A stretch of DNA of 9,723 nucleotides from CAIKMD01 sp035533255 (lineage in GTDB: Bacteria > Pseudomonadota > Alphaproteobacteria > ATCC43930 > CGMCC-115725): contig DATLUE010000334.1 in NCBI GenBank assembly GCA_035533255.1, forward strand, positions 1 to 9,723, read 5' to 3'. Shown one piece after another: positions 1 through 6,761 of the stretch (positions are counted from its first letter, which is position 1; every line of letters begins with the position of its first letter). The notes beneath the pieces are model-generated. The model was not told the origin of the DNA and ran no database searches. It worked only from the letters and a program-made list of their open reading frames with translations. The position numbers were made by a program, and so were the translations under genes.

Positions 1-2
1 CG

Positions 3-377
3 CATTTCAACTGGCTCCCTGTGGCAGGCGTGGCTGGGGTAGAGCGCAAGTACTTCGGTTCGTTCACCGAACGCGCCTTCTGGATCGAGATGATCAAAGT
101 CGATGCGGGGGCGGAGTGGCTTTCCGCCGGCGAGGGCGCCCGGCGCCTGATCGTCGCGCTCTCCGGCACCGCGACAGCGAACGGCATCGAGATCGGTCGG
201 CTGGCCGCGATCGAGGCGGACGCGGGCGAGAAGCTCCATGTCAGGGCCACCGAGGAGATAGTGTTGCACATCGTTGGTCTGACCCCCGTGCCGGAGCTGA
301 GCACCCGGTCGGACGAGTTCGACTTGGTCAATAGCTCCGGCGTCGTCCAGTTCGAGAACCCGATGCAGGCCATCTGA
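3..377 (+). CDS. Cupin-fold protein, C-terminal part (5' end outside the window)
   Basis: The frame is open from the left edge, and 124 residues are visible before the TGA at 375-377. A GTG at 21 could be read as a start, but residues before it (HFNWLP) continue plausibly and no Shine-Dalgarno precedes it, so this is probably the tail of a longer gene. The visible part alternates short beta-strand-like segments with Gly/Asp turns, including a central RLIVALSGTATANG followed by an AGEKLHV-like turn. This resembles the second half of RmlC-type cupin barrels, where the pattern 'VLSGxxxxNG...AGDxxxxP' is common. The His/Glu metal ligands of a typical cupin are not evident, so this half may be structural or metal-free. 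Gentisate-dioxygenase-like or isomerase-type cupins are possible, but the fragment does not decide. It lies 184 bases upstream of the MFS start and may belong to the same catabolic cluster. The family call is moderate and the function unknown. Confidence 0.55.
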   Translation, partial: HFNWLPVAGVAGVERKYFGSFTERAFWIEMIKVDAGAEWLSAGEGARRLIVALSGTATANGIEIGRLAAIEADAGEKLHVRATEEIVLHIVGLTPVPELSTRSDEFDLVNSSGVVQFENPMQAI

Positions 378-550
378 CCGATCCCCGCCTGGGATTGGAG
401 CGAAAAGAAAAAGGAAATCATCAAGGACGTCATCGGAAAGCGCCGATCTAGTCTCCGGCGCGCCGGCCGGCTGGCCCGGAATCCGACCGCGTGGCATTCG
501 ACAGAAGAATATGACGGCCGTGGAGAACATGGCCGAAATCGAAGCCGAAA

Positions 551-556
551 GGGAGG
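551..556 (+). promoter_or_regulatory. Shine-Dalgarno site fixing the MFS start at 562
   Basis: GGGAGG lies five bases before the ATG at 562. The upstream in-frame ATGs at 511 and 529 have only weak or badly spaced purine runs, so 562 is the better start. Confidence 0.7.
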
Positions 557-561
557 ACGTC

Positions 562-1980
562 ATGCTAGAGCTGCTCGATCGGCAGCAGTCCCTGACCGCC
601 AATCAATGGAAGATTGTCGGTGCGACGACAGTCGCTCAAATGCTCGATTTCTTCGATTTTCTGCTGATCGGTTTCGTGCTGGCCTTCTTTGTACGTAATT
701 GGCATCTGACCTACGGCAAAGCCGGGATGATCTTGTTGGCATCCGGCGTTTCCGCAGTGCCCGGCGGTTATTTATTCGGCTGGCTCGGCGACAAGATCGG
801 CCGCCGCAAGGTGTTCATGATCACGATCCTGATGTTTTCGATCGCGACCGGCTTGATGGCGGTGACGCCCCACGGCGCCTGGATGTACCTGGCGGCGATG
901 CGCCTCATCGTTGGTCTCGGAGTCGCGGGCATGGCGTCGGTTTCCCTGCCGTTATTGCAGGAATTCGTGCCGACCTCGAAGCGCGGCTTCGTCGGCGGGC
1001 TGTCGATGAGCCTGATGTCGGCTGCCCCGTTGCTTGGCGCGGTATTGAGTGCCTATCTCGGCAACGTCATCGGCTGGCGCGGATTGTTCGCGGTCGGTCT
1101 TTTGCCGGCGCTGCTGGCGCTCGTCATCTTCGCTTGGGTTCCGGAATCGCCGCGCTGGCTGGCCCGCCGCGGACGGATCGATGAGGCACGGCGCTCGCTC
1201 GCCTGGGCGCTGCAGGTCGATCCCGCGACGATCAGTCTGCCGGCAGTGTTGCCCGAGGTGGAGCGCACTCGGTGGCTGGATGTATTCAAATATCCGCGCA
1301 GCCTCGTCGCCGGCATTCTGACCGGCATCAGCCAGACCGGCGGCATTGGCCTGGCGTTGTGGGGCGTCGTCCTGTTGTCGCTGATCCTCCGGATCACGCC
1401 GGCCGAAGCCTCGTTTCTGACGATCTGGATCACGCTCGTCGGCTTTCCCGGCCGCGTCTTCGGCTCTTGGATATCCGAGGCGCTCGGGCGCTGCCGGGGC
1501 GGCGCGCTGACCGGAATCGCCGCCGGCGCAATCCTGTTTCTGGCCGGATACCTACACGATGTTTATATCGGCTCGGTCTCGATGTACTTTCTGCTGATCA
1601 TGCTGCACACCTTCGTCGCCGGCGGCAATTTTGCGATTGTCTTCCCCTACATGTCGGAGATCTGGCCATCGAAATTGCGCGCCAGCGGCTTCGGCGTTGT
1701 CTATGGAACCAGCAGCCTCGGCAAGTTCATCGGTCCGGCCGGCCTCGCCTTGATCGCGGGTGCGTCGAATTACGTCACGCCAAAGGCGACATTGGCCGCG
1801 TTGGTTCCCGCATTCGCGTATTTCGCCAGTTGGTACATCCTCGCCGTCGTTGCGTTCCTGTTCATCGGCATCGAGACCAAGGGCCGCACGATCGAGGAAC
1901 TCGACATGGCGCTGGGTAGCTCGGCGGCGGCTTCACGGCCGCGGCTGTCCCTCGCCGCGCGCGGCAAGACGTCATCGTAA
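562..1980 (+). CDS. MFS transporter, aromatic acid/sugar-porter-like
   Basis: This is a proton-coupled inner-membrane transporter of the major facilitator superfamily, 472 residues from ATG 562, a usual length for the family. An alternative start at 511 would add 17 charged residues. Hydrophobic stretches fit twelve helices with a loop near residues 195-250. Visible motifs are an acidic pair in helix 1 (DFFDF, D29 and D32), motif A in the loop between helices 2 and 3 (GWLGDKIGRRK, residues 73-83), PESPRW at 194-199 after helix 6, and ETKGRTIEEL at 438-447 after helix 12. The last two are hallmarks of the sugar-porter branch. The acidic helix 1 and overall style also recall aromatic acid:H+ symporters and metabolite:H+ symporters. 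The substrate is therefore probably an organic acid or similar small molecule, taken up for the enzymes encoded downstream. The HD-domain gene follows after 71 bases and is probably co-transcribed. Confidence 0.93.
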   Translation: MLELLDRQQSLTANQWKIVGATTVAQMLDFFDFLLIGFVLAFFVRNWHLTYGKAGMILLASGVSAVPGGYLFGWLGDKIGRRKVFMITILMFSIATGLMAVTPHGAWMYLAAMRLIVGLGVAGMASVSLPLLQEFVPTSKRGFVGGLSMSLMSAAPLLGAVLSAYLGNVIGWRGLFAVGLLPALLALVIFAWVPESPRWLARRGRIDEARRSLAWALQVDPATISLPAVLPEVERTRWLDVFKYPRSLVAGILTGISQTGGIGLALWGVVLLSLILRITPAEASFLTIWITLVGFPGRVFGSWISEALGRCRGGALTGIAAGAILFLAGYLHDVYIGSVSMYFLLIMLHTFVAGGNFAIVFPYMSEIWPSKLRASGFGVVYGTSSLGKFIGPAGLALIAGASNYVTPKATLAALVPAFAYFASWYILAVVAFLFIGIETKGRTIEELDMALGSSAAASRPRLSLAARGKTSS

Positions 1981-1991
1981 GCGCCACGCCG

Positions 1992-2007
1992 ATCTCAAAT
2001 GTGAGGT
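1992..2007. repeat. Imperfect 16-base inverted repeat in the MFS-HD gap
   Basis: ATCTCAAATGTGAGGT matches its own reverse complement at 12 of 16 positions, with a CTCA/TGAG core around a 4-base centre. It lies between the MFS stop and the HD gene start. It could be an operator half-site pair for a GntR- or LacI-like regulator, or chance. No second copy was noticed. Confidence 0.2.
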
Positions 2008-2041
2008 ACGGTATAGCGTTGGAGTATTCGGCAATCGAGTT

Positions 2042-2046
2042 GGAGG
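2042..2046 (+). promoter_or_regulatory. Shine-Dalgarno site fixing the HD-protein start at 2052
   Basis: GGAGG lies five bases before ATG 2052. The longer in-frame GTG at 2001 has no comparable site and adds 17 residues with no family-like features. Confidence 0.7.
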
Positions 2047-2051
2047 GAGCA

Positions 2052-2807
2052 ATGACGGAAGCGACATTGGACGAGCGCGCGGATGCCCTCGAGCGCAAGA
2101 TGAGCGACGAGCTCGACGTGCTGATCTCGAAATCGGCGCTCTTCAATATGGCCGACGGCAAGCTCGGTCCCACCAAAATGGGCCAGGGCATGGCGGCCGG
2201 GGCGGGAAAATATTACCTGATGGGCGACGACCCGCGGTTGCCGAAGATGCCCGACCGGCCAACCCTGCTCGATTTTTTCAAATACCGCGCGGCGGGCACC
2301 AACCATCTCCTGCAAAGCGCCAATCTCGCGCTGAAGAAAGACATGCCCGAGAAGATCGTTCTCGCGTGCCTGCTGCACGATATCGCCAACGCGCTCTTCA
2401 TCAAGAGCGACCACGGTTATTGGGGTGCGCAGCTCATCGAGCCCTATGTCGATGAGGAGGTGAGCTGGGCGATCCGCGCCCATCAGGCGCTGCGCTTCTT
2501 CCCCGACGACTCCGTCGGCTACGCCTATCCCGAAATGTATGTCAAGAATTTCGGGGCCGACTATGTGCCCGACGCTTACATCGAGCACGACTACCAAGTG
2601 GCGCGCGATCACAAATGGTATATGACCGCGCGCATGATCACCGTGCACGATCTCTACGCCTTCGATCCCAATGTGGTCGTGACCTGGGAGCCTTTCGTCG
2701 ACATCGTCGGCCGGCATTTCCGCCAACCGGAAGAAGGGCTGGGCTTCGACAACAGCCCCTCGGCGCACATGTGGCGCACGATCCGGCGGCCGACCAAATA
2801 TCTCTGA
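2052..2807 (+). CDS. HD-domain metalloprotein (possible HD-type oxygenase or phosphohydrolase)
   Basis: The protein is 251 residues and predicted cytoplasmic, with no signal peptide or membrane segment. The HD core spans about residues 70-205. Candidate metal ligands in order are H85 (TNHLL), H109-D110 (LLHDIA), H121 (DHGYWGAQL), H144 (IRAHQA) and D200 (TVHDLYAFD). Hydrolytic HD enzymes with one metal need only H-HD-D. The two extra histidines imply a dinuclear centre, as in some HD phosphohydrolases and in the HD mixed-valence di-iron oxygenases (PhnZ, TmpB, myo-inositol oxygenase). Spacing H85-H109 (24), H121-H144 (23) and H144-D200 (56) is close to what I recall for PhnZ, but H109-H121 (12) is much shorter. 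The N-terminal 65 residues and C-terminal 45 residues match no domain I recognise. The gene is 71 bases after the MFS gene and is followed by a gene-free stretch. The HD call is firm. The reaction and substrate are unknown. Confidence 0.88.
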   Translation: MTEATLDERADALERKMSDELDVLISKSALFNMADGKLGPTKMGQGMAAGAGKYYLMGDDPRLPKMPDRPTLLDFFKYRAAGTNHLLQSANLALKKDMPEKIVLACLLHDIANALFIKSDHGYWGAQLIEPYVDEEVSWAIRAHQALRFFPDDSVGYAYPEMYVKNFGADYVPDAYIEHDYQVARDHKWYMTARMITVHDLYAFDPNVVVTWEPFVDIVGRHFRQPEEGLGFDNSPSAHMWRTIRRPTKYL

Positions 2808-3130
2808 GCGAGAGCGGCGCGCAGCGGGGTCTCTCGAACAGGGCGCAAGCAGCTTGATCCAAAGGTCTAGTATTCCCCAACCAACGGCGGGGGCCACCAA
2901 ATGAAACGTCGCCTAGCGCTGCGAACTCGTGGTCGACCTGCCCCCGTACGCGAGACCCTATTTTTTGCTGGTGGCCGAGCCTTCTGTCCGTGGCTGCGCC
3001 GGTCACACGCAGAAGCTGCGTGCGCGATCCAAGCCGATTGGCGATCAGCCCAACCACGGCGGTACCGGCGGCAATCATGAGACCGTCGCGGGCGATTTAC
3101 GAGAGATCGAAGAAGCGATAATATCGAGAT
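2808..3130. other. 323-base stretch without a convincing gene
   Basis: No frame here looks coding. A 59-codon ATG frame at 2901-3080 is Arg-rich and resembles no family, and reverse frames are open mainly because of high GC. The left end contains a 6-base inverted repeat (CGAGAG at 2809-2814, CTCTCG at 2831-2836, 16-base loop) with no T-run, so it is weak as a terminator. The right end contains the candidate promoter of the next gene. Confidence 0.6.
3096..3124 (+). promoter_or_regulatory. Candidate sigma-70-type promoter for the SDR gene
   Basis: TTTACG (3096-3101, four of six to TTGACA) is followed after 15 bases by GATAAT (3117-3122, five of six to TATAAT). The overlapping TAATAT (3119-3124) gives 17-base spacing with a poorer match. 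A start site 6-8 bases downstream would fall at about 3129-3131, on the ATG itself. This is pattern matching by eye. AT-rich hexamers are uncommon in this GC-rich window, which raises its weight a little. Confidence 0.4.
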
Positions 3131-3877
3131 ATGAAGCTTGCAGATCAAGTCGCAATCGTCACGGGCAGCGGCCGCAATATCGGGGAGCAGATTGCAAAGC
3201 TGCTGGCGGCCGAGGGCGCCGGCATCGCCGTCGTCGATATGGATCGGGATCGCGGCGAGCGTGTCGCGGGAGACATCAAGGTCGCGGGCGGCGAAGCGGC
3301 GGCGTTCGTCGCCGACGTCTCTAACAGCCGCGATGTTGCAGCTTTGATCAAGGCCGTCGTGACGCGCTTCGGCCATATCGACATCCTCGTCAACAATGTA
3401 GCGACCTCGGACAACAAGAGTATCCTCGAGATCACCGAGGAGGAGTGGGACCGGGTGATGGCAGTGACGCTCAAATCCCCCTTCTTGATGGCAAAGCACG
3501 TCGCTCAACAGATGATTGCCCAGGGCTCTGGCGGCAAGATCGTCAATATCGGATCGACGTCGGGTTTCCGCGGGCGCAACCGTGCCATCGCCTATTCGAC
3601 CGCCAAGGGCGGCGTTGCCAACCTGACCCGGTCCATGGCGGTGCAGCTGGCGCCCCACAATATCCGGGTCAATTCGGTTTCCCCCAACAAGACGGGTTCG
3701 CCTGTCGGTAAGGCCGAATTCGACCCGACCCGGCCGGTGACCAATCTTCTCAAGCGGTCCGGCCAGCCCATCGAAACGGCGCGAGCGGTTCTGTTCCTGG
3801 TCACCGATGAATCCTCGTTTATTGTTGGAGAAAACATCTTCGTGGACGGCGGCGTCATGGCGATGGAGATATCCTGA
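3131..3877 (+). CDS. Short-chain dehydrogenase/reductase (SDR), NAD-type
   Basis: This is a cytosolic NAD(P)-dependent oxidoreductase of 248 residues, the usual length for classical SDRs. The Rossmann glycine motif is TGSGRNIG (11-18), with D36 at the end of strand 2 (VVDMD), which favours NAD over NADP. D62 follows in ADV, then NNVA at 88-91 in place of NNAG. The catalytic residues are S142, Y155 and K159 (YSTAK), and the C-terminal FVDGG is at 237-241. The Asn of the usual N-S-Y-K tetrad, normally in 'VxxVNLKG', is Thr here (T113 in VMAVTLKSPF). The usual PG after strand 6 is PN (SPNKTG). The start is certain, because an in-frame TAA at 3119-3121 leaves only ATG 3131, yet no Shine-Dalgarno precedes it. 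The substrate is probably a secondary alcohol or ketone in the pathway served by the neighbouring HyuA/HyuB pair. HyuB begins 218 bases downstream. Confidence 0.94.
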   Translation: MKLADQVAIVTGSGRNIGEQIAKLLAAEGAGIAVVDMDRDRGERVAGDIKVAGGEAAAFVADVSNSRDVAALIKAVVTRFGHIDILVNNVATSDNKSILEITEEEWDRVMAVTLKSPFLMAKHVAQQMIAQGSGGKIVNIGSTSGFRGRNRAIAYSTAKGGVANLTRSMAVQLAPHNIRVNSVSPNKTGSPVGKAEFDPTRPVTNLLKRSGQPIETARAVLFLVTDESSFIVGENIFVDGGVMAMEIS

Positions 3878-4082
3878 AGCCTGAACGTCGCGTAGCGCCG
3901 ACCGTCACGGTCTGCATCGTCCGGGCGATCTGAGTTCCGGCGAAAGACGTCGGCGGGGGCAGCGGAAACCGCCATCCGAGCGAAGAACCTACCAGCGCCA
4001 AGGGAGTGTTCGAATCGCCGAAGCAATGCACCGCAAAGTCTTGCCTTCCGTGCCCGATGGTGCGGTTGCGTGATTCTCGAGC

Positions 4083-4087
4083 AGGAG
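4083..4087 (+). promoter_or_regulatory. Shine-Dalgarno site fixing the HyuB-like start at 4096
   Basis: AGGAG lies eight bases before ATG 4096. The frame is open back to a GTG at 4006, but those 30 extra residues are Cys- and Arg-rich and absent from the family, whose members start with a sequence like MDAVxxEVLRNK. Confidence 0.7.
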
Positions 4088-4095
4088 CCGTCGTG

Positions 4096-5733
4096 ATGGA
4101 CGCCGTGATGGTGGAGGTCCTACGCAACAAGATCGCGAGCCTGGTCGATGAGATGCATTACCATTTCTATCGTTCCGGCTATTCGACCATCGTGCGCGAG
4201 TCGCGCGATTTCAGCTGCGTGGTTCTGGATCGCGAAGGTCGCGTGATCGTCGCCCCGCCGATGCTCTTCCACGCTCCCGTCTACCGGCATCTCATCGGTC
4301 GCATCCTCGAGCTCTATGGCGGGGCGATCAAAGACGGCGACGTCTTCGTCTCCAACCATCCTTACGAGGCTGGCCTGCCGCATGTCTCCGATATGGCCTT
4401 CGCCGCGCCGGTGTTCGCGGACGGAAGCCTCGCGGCTTTCGTGGGCTCGATCGCGCACAAAGCCGATGTCGGCGGCGCCGTCCCGGGCTCGACCTCGGCC
4501 AATGCCACCGAGCTGTTCCAGGAAGGGCTGCTGGTGCCGCCGATCAAAATATGGGAGGCCGGCCGGCCATTGCCGGACATCGAGAGGCTCATCCTCGCCA
4601 ACAGCCGGCAGCCGGCCCTGGTGCGCGGCGATATGGACGCGCAGGTAGCGGTAACGAAAATGGGCGCAGCACGCATTGCTGAACTCTGCCGTCGGTTCGG
4701 CGTTGCCAGCGTGACCGCGGCCTTCGATGCCATCCTTAAAGGCGCCGCCGCTGCGCTGCGCGCGGCACTCGCAAGGCTGCCAGAAGGACGCGCAGCGGCG
4801 GAAGGATTGCTCGACAGCGACGGTATCGACGTCGACAAGCCGTTGAAGCTCGCGGTCGCGGCGACGATAAAGGGCGGCTGCGCCACCTTCGATTTCTCTG
4901 CAAGCGACCCTCAGGCGCGCGGGCCGGTCAACCTGCGGCCTCCCATGGTCGAGGCCTGCGTCTACTACTCCCTTATCGGCTGCCTCGACCCCGGGCTCCC
5001 TTTCAACGATGGCATCCGCGATGTCGTGCGCATGATCTTTGCTCCACGCACGATCACCAACGCCGCGTCGCCGGCGCCGGTCTCCAACTATCAAATGGTC
5101 AACCGGCGCCTCGTCGACGTTATTTTGGAGACGCTGGCGGTTTTCAATCCGGCGCGCGCCATCGCCCATAGCGGCTCGTCGAGCGCCCTCGGCATCGCTT
5201 GGGCGCGGGGACGGCCGGGACAGCCGGCCATGCAATATGAGCTCATCGGCTCCGGCTCGGCCTACGGCGCCGGCGCGGGACATGACGGGACCTCGGCGAC
5301 GGCGACGCATATGAGCAACGTCCATATCACCCCGATCGAGATTCTCGAATCCGAGTTCCCTTGTCGCATTGCCCGCTTCGATCTCGTGCCCGATTCCGGT
5401 GGTGCCGGGCGCTGGCGCGGGGGCTTGAGCCTGCGCCGCGAATACGAGCTGCTCGAGGATGCCACCGTGATCTGCCGATTCGAGAAGACGCGCTATCCGC
5501 CGAAAGGCATGGCCGGCGGCCATGCCGGCGCCCGCAGCCGCTTCGTGATCGGCCTCGGCACGGACGCGGAGCGAGAGCTTCCGGCCTCGGCCCGCCTCGA
5601 GATGAAGGCGGGTACGCGCTTCTTGCTGCAAAGCGCCGGCGGCGGCTACGGCGACCCGCACGAGCGCGACCCGTCGCGACTGGCCCGCGACATCGCAGAA
5701 GGTTATGTCTCGCGCGAGAGCGCGGCAGATTAG
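4096..5733 (+). CDS. Hydantoinase B/oxoprolinase family subunit (HyuB-like)
   Basis: The protein is 545 residues, normal for the family. HyuB-type subunits work with an ATP-using HyuA-type subunit to open hydantoins or 5-oxoproline, or, in acetone and acetophenone carboxylases, to carboxylate ketones. Family signatures run the whole length: the N-terminal DAVMVEVLRNK; GDVFVSNHPY (81-90) followed by H96 and D99; HKADVGGAVPGS (121-132); EGLLVPPIKI (143-152); DPQARGPVNL (271-280); HITPIEILE (410-418); GGAGRWRGG (435-443); and AGGGYGDP near the C terminus (514-521). H96, D99 and H121 lie in the family's conserved putative metal-binding segment. The usual NDPY is NHPY here, so a conserved Asp is replaced by His (H88). 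No signal peptide is present, so it should be cytoplasmic. Its partner HyuA gene does not follow directly but lies about 3.2 kb downstream, beyond the ABC importer. The family is certain. The substrate is not known. Confidence 0.95.
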   Translation: MDAVMVEVLRNKIASLVDEMHYHFYRSGYSTIVRESRDFSCVVLDREGRVIVAPPMLFHAPVYRHLIGRILELYGGAIKDGDVFVSNHPYEAGLPHVSDMAFAAPVFADGSLAAFVGSIAHKADVGGAVPGSTSANATELFQEGLLVPPIKIWEAGRPLPDIERLILANSRQPALVRGDMDAQVAVTKMGAARIAELCRRFGVASVTAAFDAILKGAAAALRAALARLPEGRAAAEGLLDSDGIDVDKPLKLAVAATIKGGCATFDFSASDPQARGPVNLRPPMVEACVYYSLIGCLDPGLPFNDGIRDVVRMIFAPRTITNAASPAPVSNYQMVNRRLVDVILETLAVFNPARAIAHSGSSSALGIAWARGRPGQPAMQYELIGSGSAYGAGAGHDGTSATATHMSNVHITPIEILESEFPCRIARFDLVPDSGGAGRWRGGLSLRREYELLEDATVICRFEKTRYPPKGMAGGHAGARSRFVIGLGTDAERELPASARLEMKAGTRFLLQSAGGGYGDPHERDPSRLARDIAEGYVSRESAAD

Positions 5734-5828
5734 CGGACGACAATGGACGATCTGAGCGCGACGCCTTAGAGCCGGAAAAGCGCGCGTGTGTTGCCGTTGC
5801 CGCCAACAACCTCAAGCCGACGCCTGAC

Positions 5829-5843
5829 CCCGGCTTTGCCGGG
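5829..5843. other. Small GC hairpin after the HyuB-like gene
   Basis: CCCGGC-TTT-GCCGGG forms a perfect 6-base stem with a 3-base loop, 95 bases after the HyuB stop and 114 bases before the ABC ATPase start. There is no clear T-run after it, so it could reduce read-through or stabilise an RNA end, but it is not a standard intrinsic terminator. Confidence 0.35.
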
Positions 5844-5941
5844 ATTCGCCATTGGCCCACCCTTGCGATAGGCTTGCCGATGTACAACCGGGCGCCGCGG
5901 AAACGATAAATGCAAGCAAGCTTGCAGGCTACGCGCATGAT

Positions 5942-5956
5942 AGGAGGACAGGAGAG
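5942..5956 (+). promoter_or_regulatory. Tandem Shine-Dalgarno sites for the ABC ATPase start at GTG 5958
   Basis: AGGAGG (5942-5947) lies ten bases, and GGAGAG (5951-5956) one base, before GTG 5958. The ATG at 5910 in the same frame has no ribosome-binding site, and the ATG at 5937 lies just upstream of these sites. A GTG start at 5958 is therefore preferred. Confidence 0.55.
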
Positions 5957-5957
5957 C

Positions 5958-6761
5958 GTGAGTGGATCCCATGGCGTCGCTGTTGGGTTCTACGGGGTGA
6001 AGAAGCTCTTCACCAAGGAAAGGAGCCGGCTGACGGCGCTCGAAAACGTGACGCTGGAGGCGGAAGAAAATGAGCTGACCTGCATCGTCGGACCGAGCGG
6101 TTGCGGCAAGAGCACGTTGCTGAACCTCGTCGCGGGCCTCTCGCCGGTCGACGCAGGGCGGGTGGAATTTCGCGGCCGCCCCGTGACGTCGGTGAATACG
6201 GATATCGGCTACATCACCCAGGACAGCAATCTCTTGCCCTGGTTTACGGTTCTCGAAAACATTCAGCTTCCGCTCGATATCCGCAATGTGGGCAAGACGG
6301 CGGCGGACCGGCGGTCGCTGGCCCGGAAATGGATCGCGCAGGTGGGCCTCGAGGGCTTCGAGCGCCACTACCCGCACCAGCTCTCCGGAGGCATGCAAAA
6401 GCGCGTATCGATCGCGCGAACGCTGGTCTATGACCCGGACGTGATCCTCATGGACGAGCCCTTCGGTCCGCTCGATGCCATCACCAGGATGGTGCTGCAT
6501 AACCTTCTGCTGAAACTGTGGCAAGAGCGGCAGAAGACCATCATCTTCGTGACCCATGACCTCACGGAGGCGATCACCCTGGGAGACCGCGTGGTCGTCA
6601 TGACCAAGCGGCCTGGCACCGTGAAGGCCGTGCTATCCGTAGGGATCGAGCGACCTCGCGATGCCTTCAGCCTCAGTGAGACGCCGGAATATGCGGCGAT
6701 TCATCGCCAGTTCTGGGAATTGATGCGCTCCGAAGTGATCGAGACGGATGAAGGCCCGTGA
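5958..6761 (+). CDS. ABC importer ATP-binding protein, NitT/TauT/SsuB type
   Basis: This is the ATPase of a binding-protein-dependent importer, acting on the cytoplasmic face of the inner membrane. It has 267 residues from GTG 5958, or 283 from ATG 5910. In order it contains Walker A (GPSGCGKST, 45-53), the Q-loop (ITQDSNLLPW, Q88), the ABC signature (LSGGMQKR, 142-149), Walker B with the catalytic Glu (VILMDEP, 162-168), the D-loop (GPLD) and the H-loop His (VTHD, H200). The sequence QDSNLLPWFTVLENIQLPL is characteristic of the nitrate, taurine and alkanesulfonate branch, which also imports pyrimidines, thiamine precursors and aromatic acids. The stop overlaps the start of the permease gene by four bases (GTGA), which indicates translational coupling. 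The family is certain, and the substrate cannot be read from the ATPase. Confidence 0.96.
   Translation: MSGSHGVAVGFYGVKKLFTKERSRLTALENVTLEAEENELTCIVGPSGCGKSTLLNLVAGLSPVDAGRVEFRGRPVTSVNTDIGYITQDSNLLPWFTVLENIQLPLDIRNVGKTAADRRSLARKWIAQVGLEGFERHYPHQLSGGMQKRVSIARTLVYDPDVILMDEPFGPLDAITRMVLHNLLLKLWQERQKTIIFVTHDLTEAITLGDRVVVMTKRPGTVKAVLSVGIERPRDAFSLSETPEYAAIHRQFWELMRSEVIETDEGP

Noticed and set aside
381..395. ATCCC/GGGAT inverted repeat just after the cupin stop, considered as a terminator
   Set aside because: The stem is only five bases, and the following sequence is purine-rich, not a T-run.
455..471. Overlapping GC palindromes (CCGGCGCGCCGG and GCCGGCCGGC) before the MFS gene
   Set aside because: They are short, made only of C and G, and expected by chance in such DNA. 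They lack a T-run for a terminator and match no operator that I know.
1995..2900. A 301-codon frame on the minus strand
   Set aside because: It covers the HD-domain gene, whose ligand pattern and ribosome-binding site are convincing. The minus frame has no recognisable domain.
2901..3080. A 59-codon ATG frame after the HD gene
   Set aside because: It is very Arg-rich, has only a G-run upstream instead of a proper Shine-Dalgarno, resembles no family, and looks like chance openness in GC-rich DNA.
3900..3912. GACCG/CGGTC inverted repeat after the SDR gene
   Set aside because: Its five-base stem with a three-base loop and no T-run is too weak to call a terminator.
4120..5661. A 513-codon frame on the minus strand
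   Set aside because: It lies entirely inside the HyuB-like gene, opposite strand, with Arg/His/Asp-rich low-complexity composition. HyuB has clear family motifs throughout, so the minus frame is a shadow.
5916..5925. GCAAGCTTGC palindrome near the ATPase start
   Set aside because: It is a ten-base palindrome with no second copy noticed, so it is likely chance.
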